Shown in pieces: positions 40,518 through 40,518 of a stretch of 40,518 nucleotides of DNA. The position numbers and the translations under genes are program-made. Source of the stretch: CAZVXI01 sp964631295. GTDB lineage: Bacteria > Planctomycetota > Phycisphaerae > Phycisphaerales > SM1A02. How positions within the stretch are numbered: the first letter of the stretch is position 1; every line of letters begins with the position of its first letter. The notes beneath the pieces were generated by a model that had not been told where the DNA came from, made no database searches, and saw only the letters and a list, made by a program, of their open reading frames with translations. Location: the NCBI GenBank assembly GCA_964631295.1, contig CAZVXI010000005.1, forward strand, positions 1 to 40,518. The letters run 5' to 3'.

Positions 40518-40518
40518 G

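Noticed and set aside
1..40518. CRISPR arrays, IS elements, prophage or conjugative genes
   Set aside because: No regular repeats, transposase, integrase or terminal inverted repeats were seen.

Overview
The window reads as the chromosome of a Gram-negative, peptidoglycan-containing bacterium, most likely a planctomycete (perhaps a Phycisphaerae relative). The window has moderately high GC, tightly packed genes with 1-4 bp start/stop overlaps on both strands, and no CRISPR array, insertion sequence, rRNA or tRNA that I can see. The taxonomic guess rests on the gene mix: hpnCDE squalene genes, large receptor-like Ser/Thr kinases, LemA/M48 cassettes, kdsB together with an mDAP-type MurE, and a degenerate indolepyruvate-oxidoreductase-like giant. 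It is an inference, not a phylogeny.

Layout. 1-3.4 kb: the tail of a prolyl oligopeptidase, then hpnC-hpnD-hpnE on the minus strand, joined by ATGA overlaps (squalene from two farnesyl diphosphates). 3.5-5.7 kb: divergent ispH (isoprenoid precursor supply) overlapping rlmN. 5.6-9.9 kb: a HAD phosphatase and a 1129-residue 2-oxoacid:ferredoxin-oxidoreductase-like protein without visible Fe-S or thiamine motifs. 9.9-13 kb: an APH-like kinase, a membrane-anchored TPR-like protein and an RluD-type pseudouridine synthase. 13-18.2 kb: queA-murE-murF-mraY, minus strand. 18.2-20.8 kb: def-fmt and a small HExxH zincin overlapping fmt. 20.9-23.2 kb: a helical-repeat protein and kdsB. 23.5-26 kb: feoA-feoB and a 50-residue single-pass membrane protein. 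26.2-28.7 kb: asnS followed by three small genes, two of them membrane or lipoprotein. 28.9-32 kb: a degenerate receiver-domain gene, groES, two small mutually similar genes, groEL and its terminator. 32-34.5 kb: a Ser/Thr kinase with a C-terminal TM2 domain and a small multi-span protein, a DUF1294 protein and a small hypothetical gene. 34.6-38.3 kb: greA, then lemA-htpX-unknown-lemA. 38.3-40.5 kb: a TIGR01777-type SDR epimerase and divergent ruvB.

Most of the window is housekeeping. The best candidates for undescribed biology are the groES-(two small paralogues)-groEL operon led by a pseudo-receiver gene, the motif-less oxidoreductase-like giant, the zincin translationally coupled to def-fmt, and the kinase-TM2/small membrane protein pair. 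The feo operon adds a Cys-less small membrane partner. Start codons were revised where a Shine-Dalgarno sequence or an overlap decided the matter.
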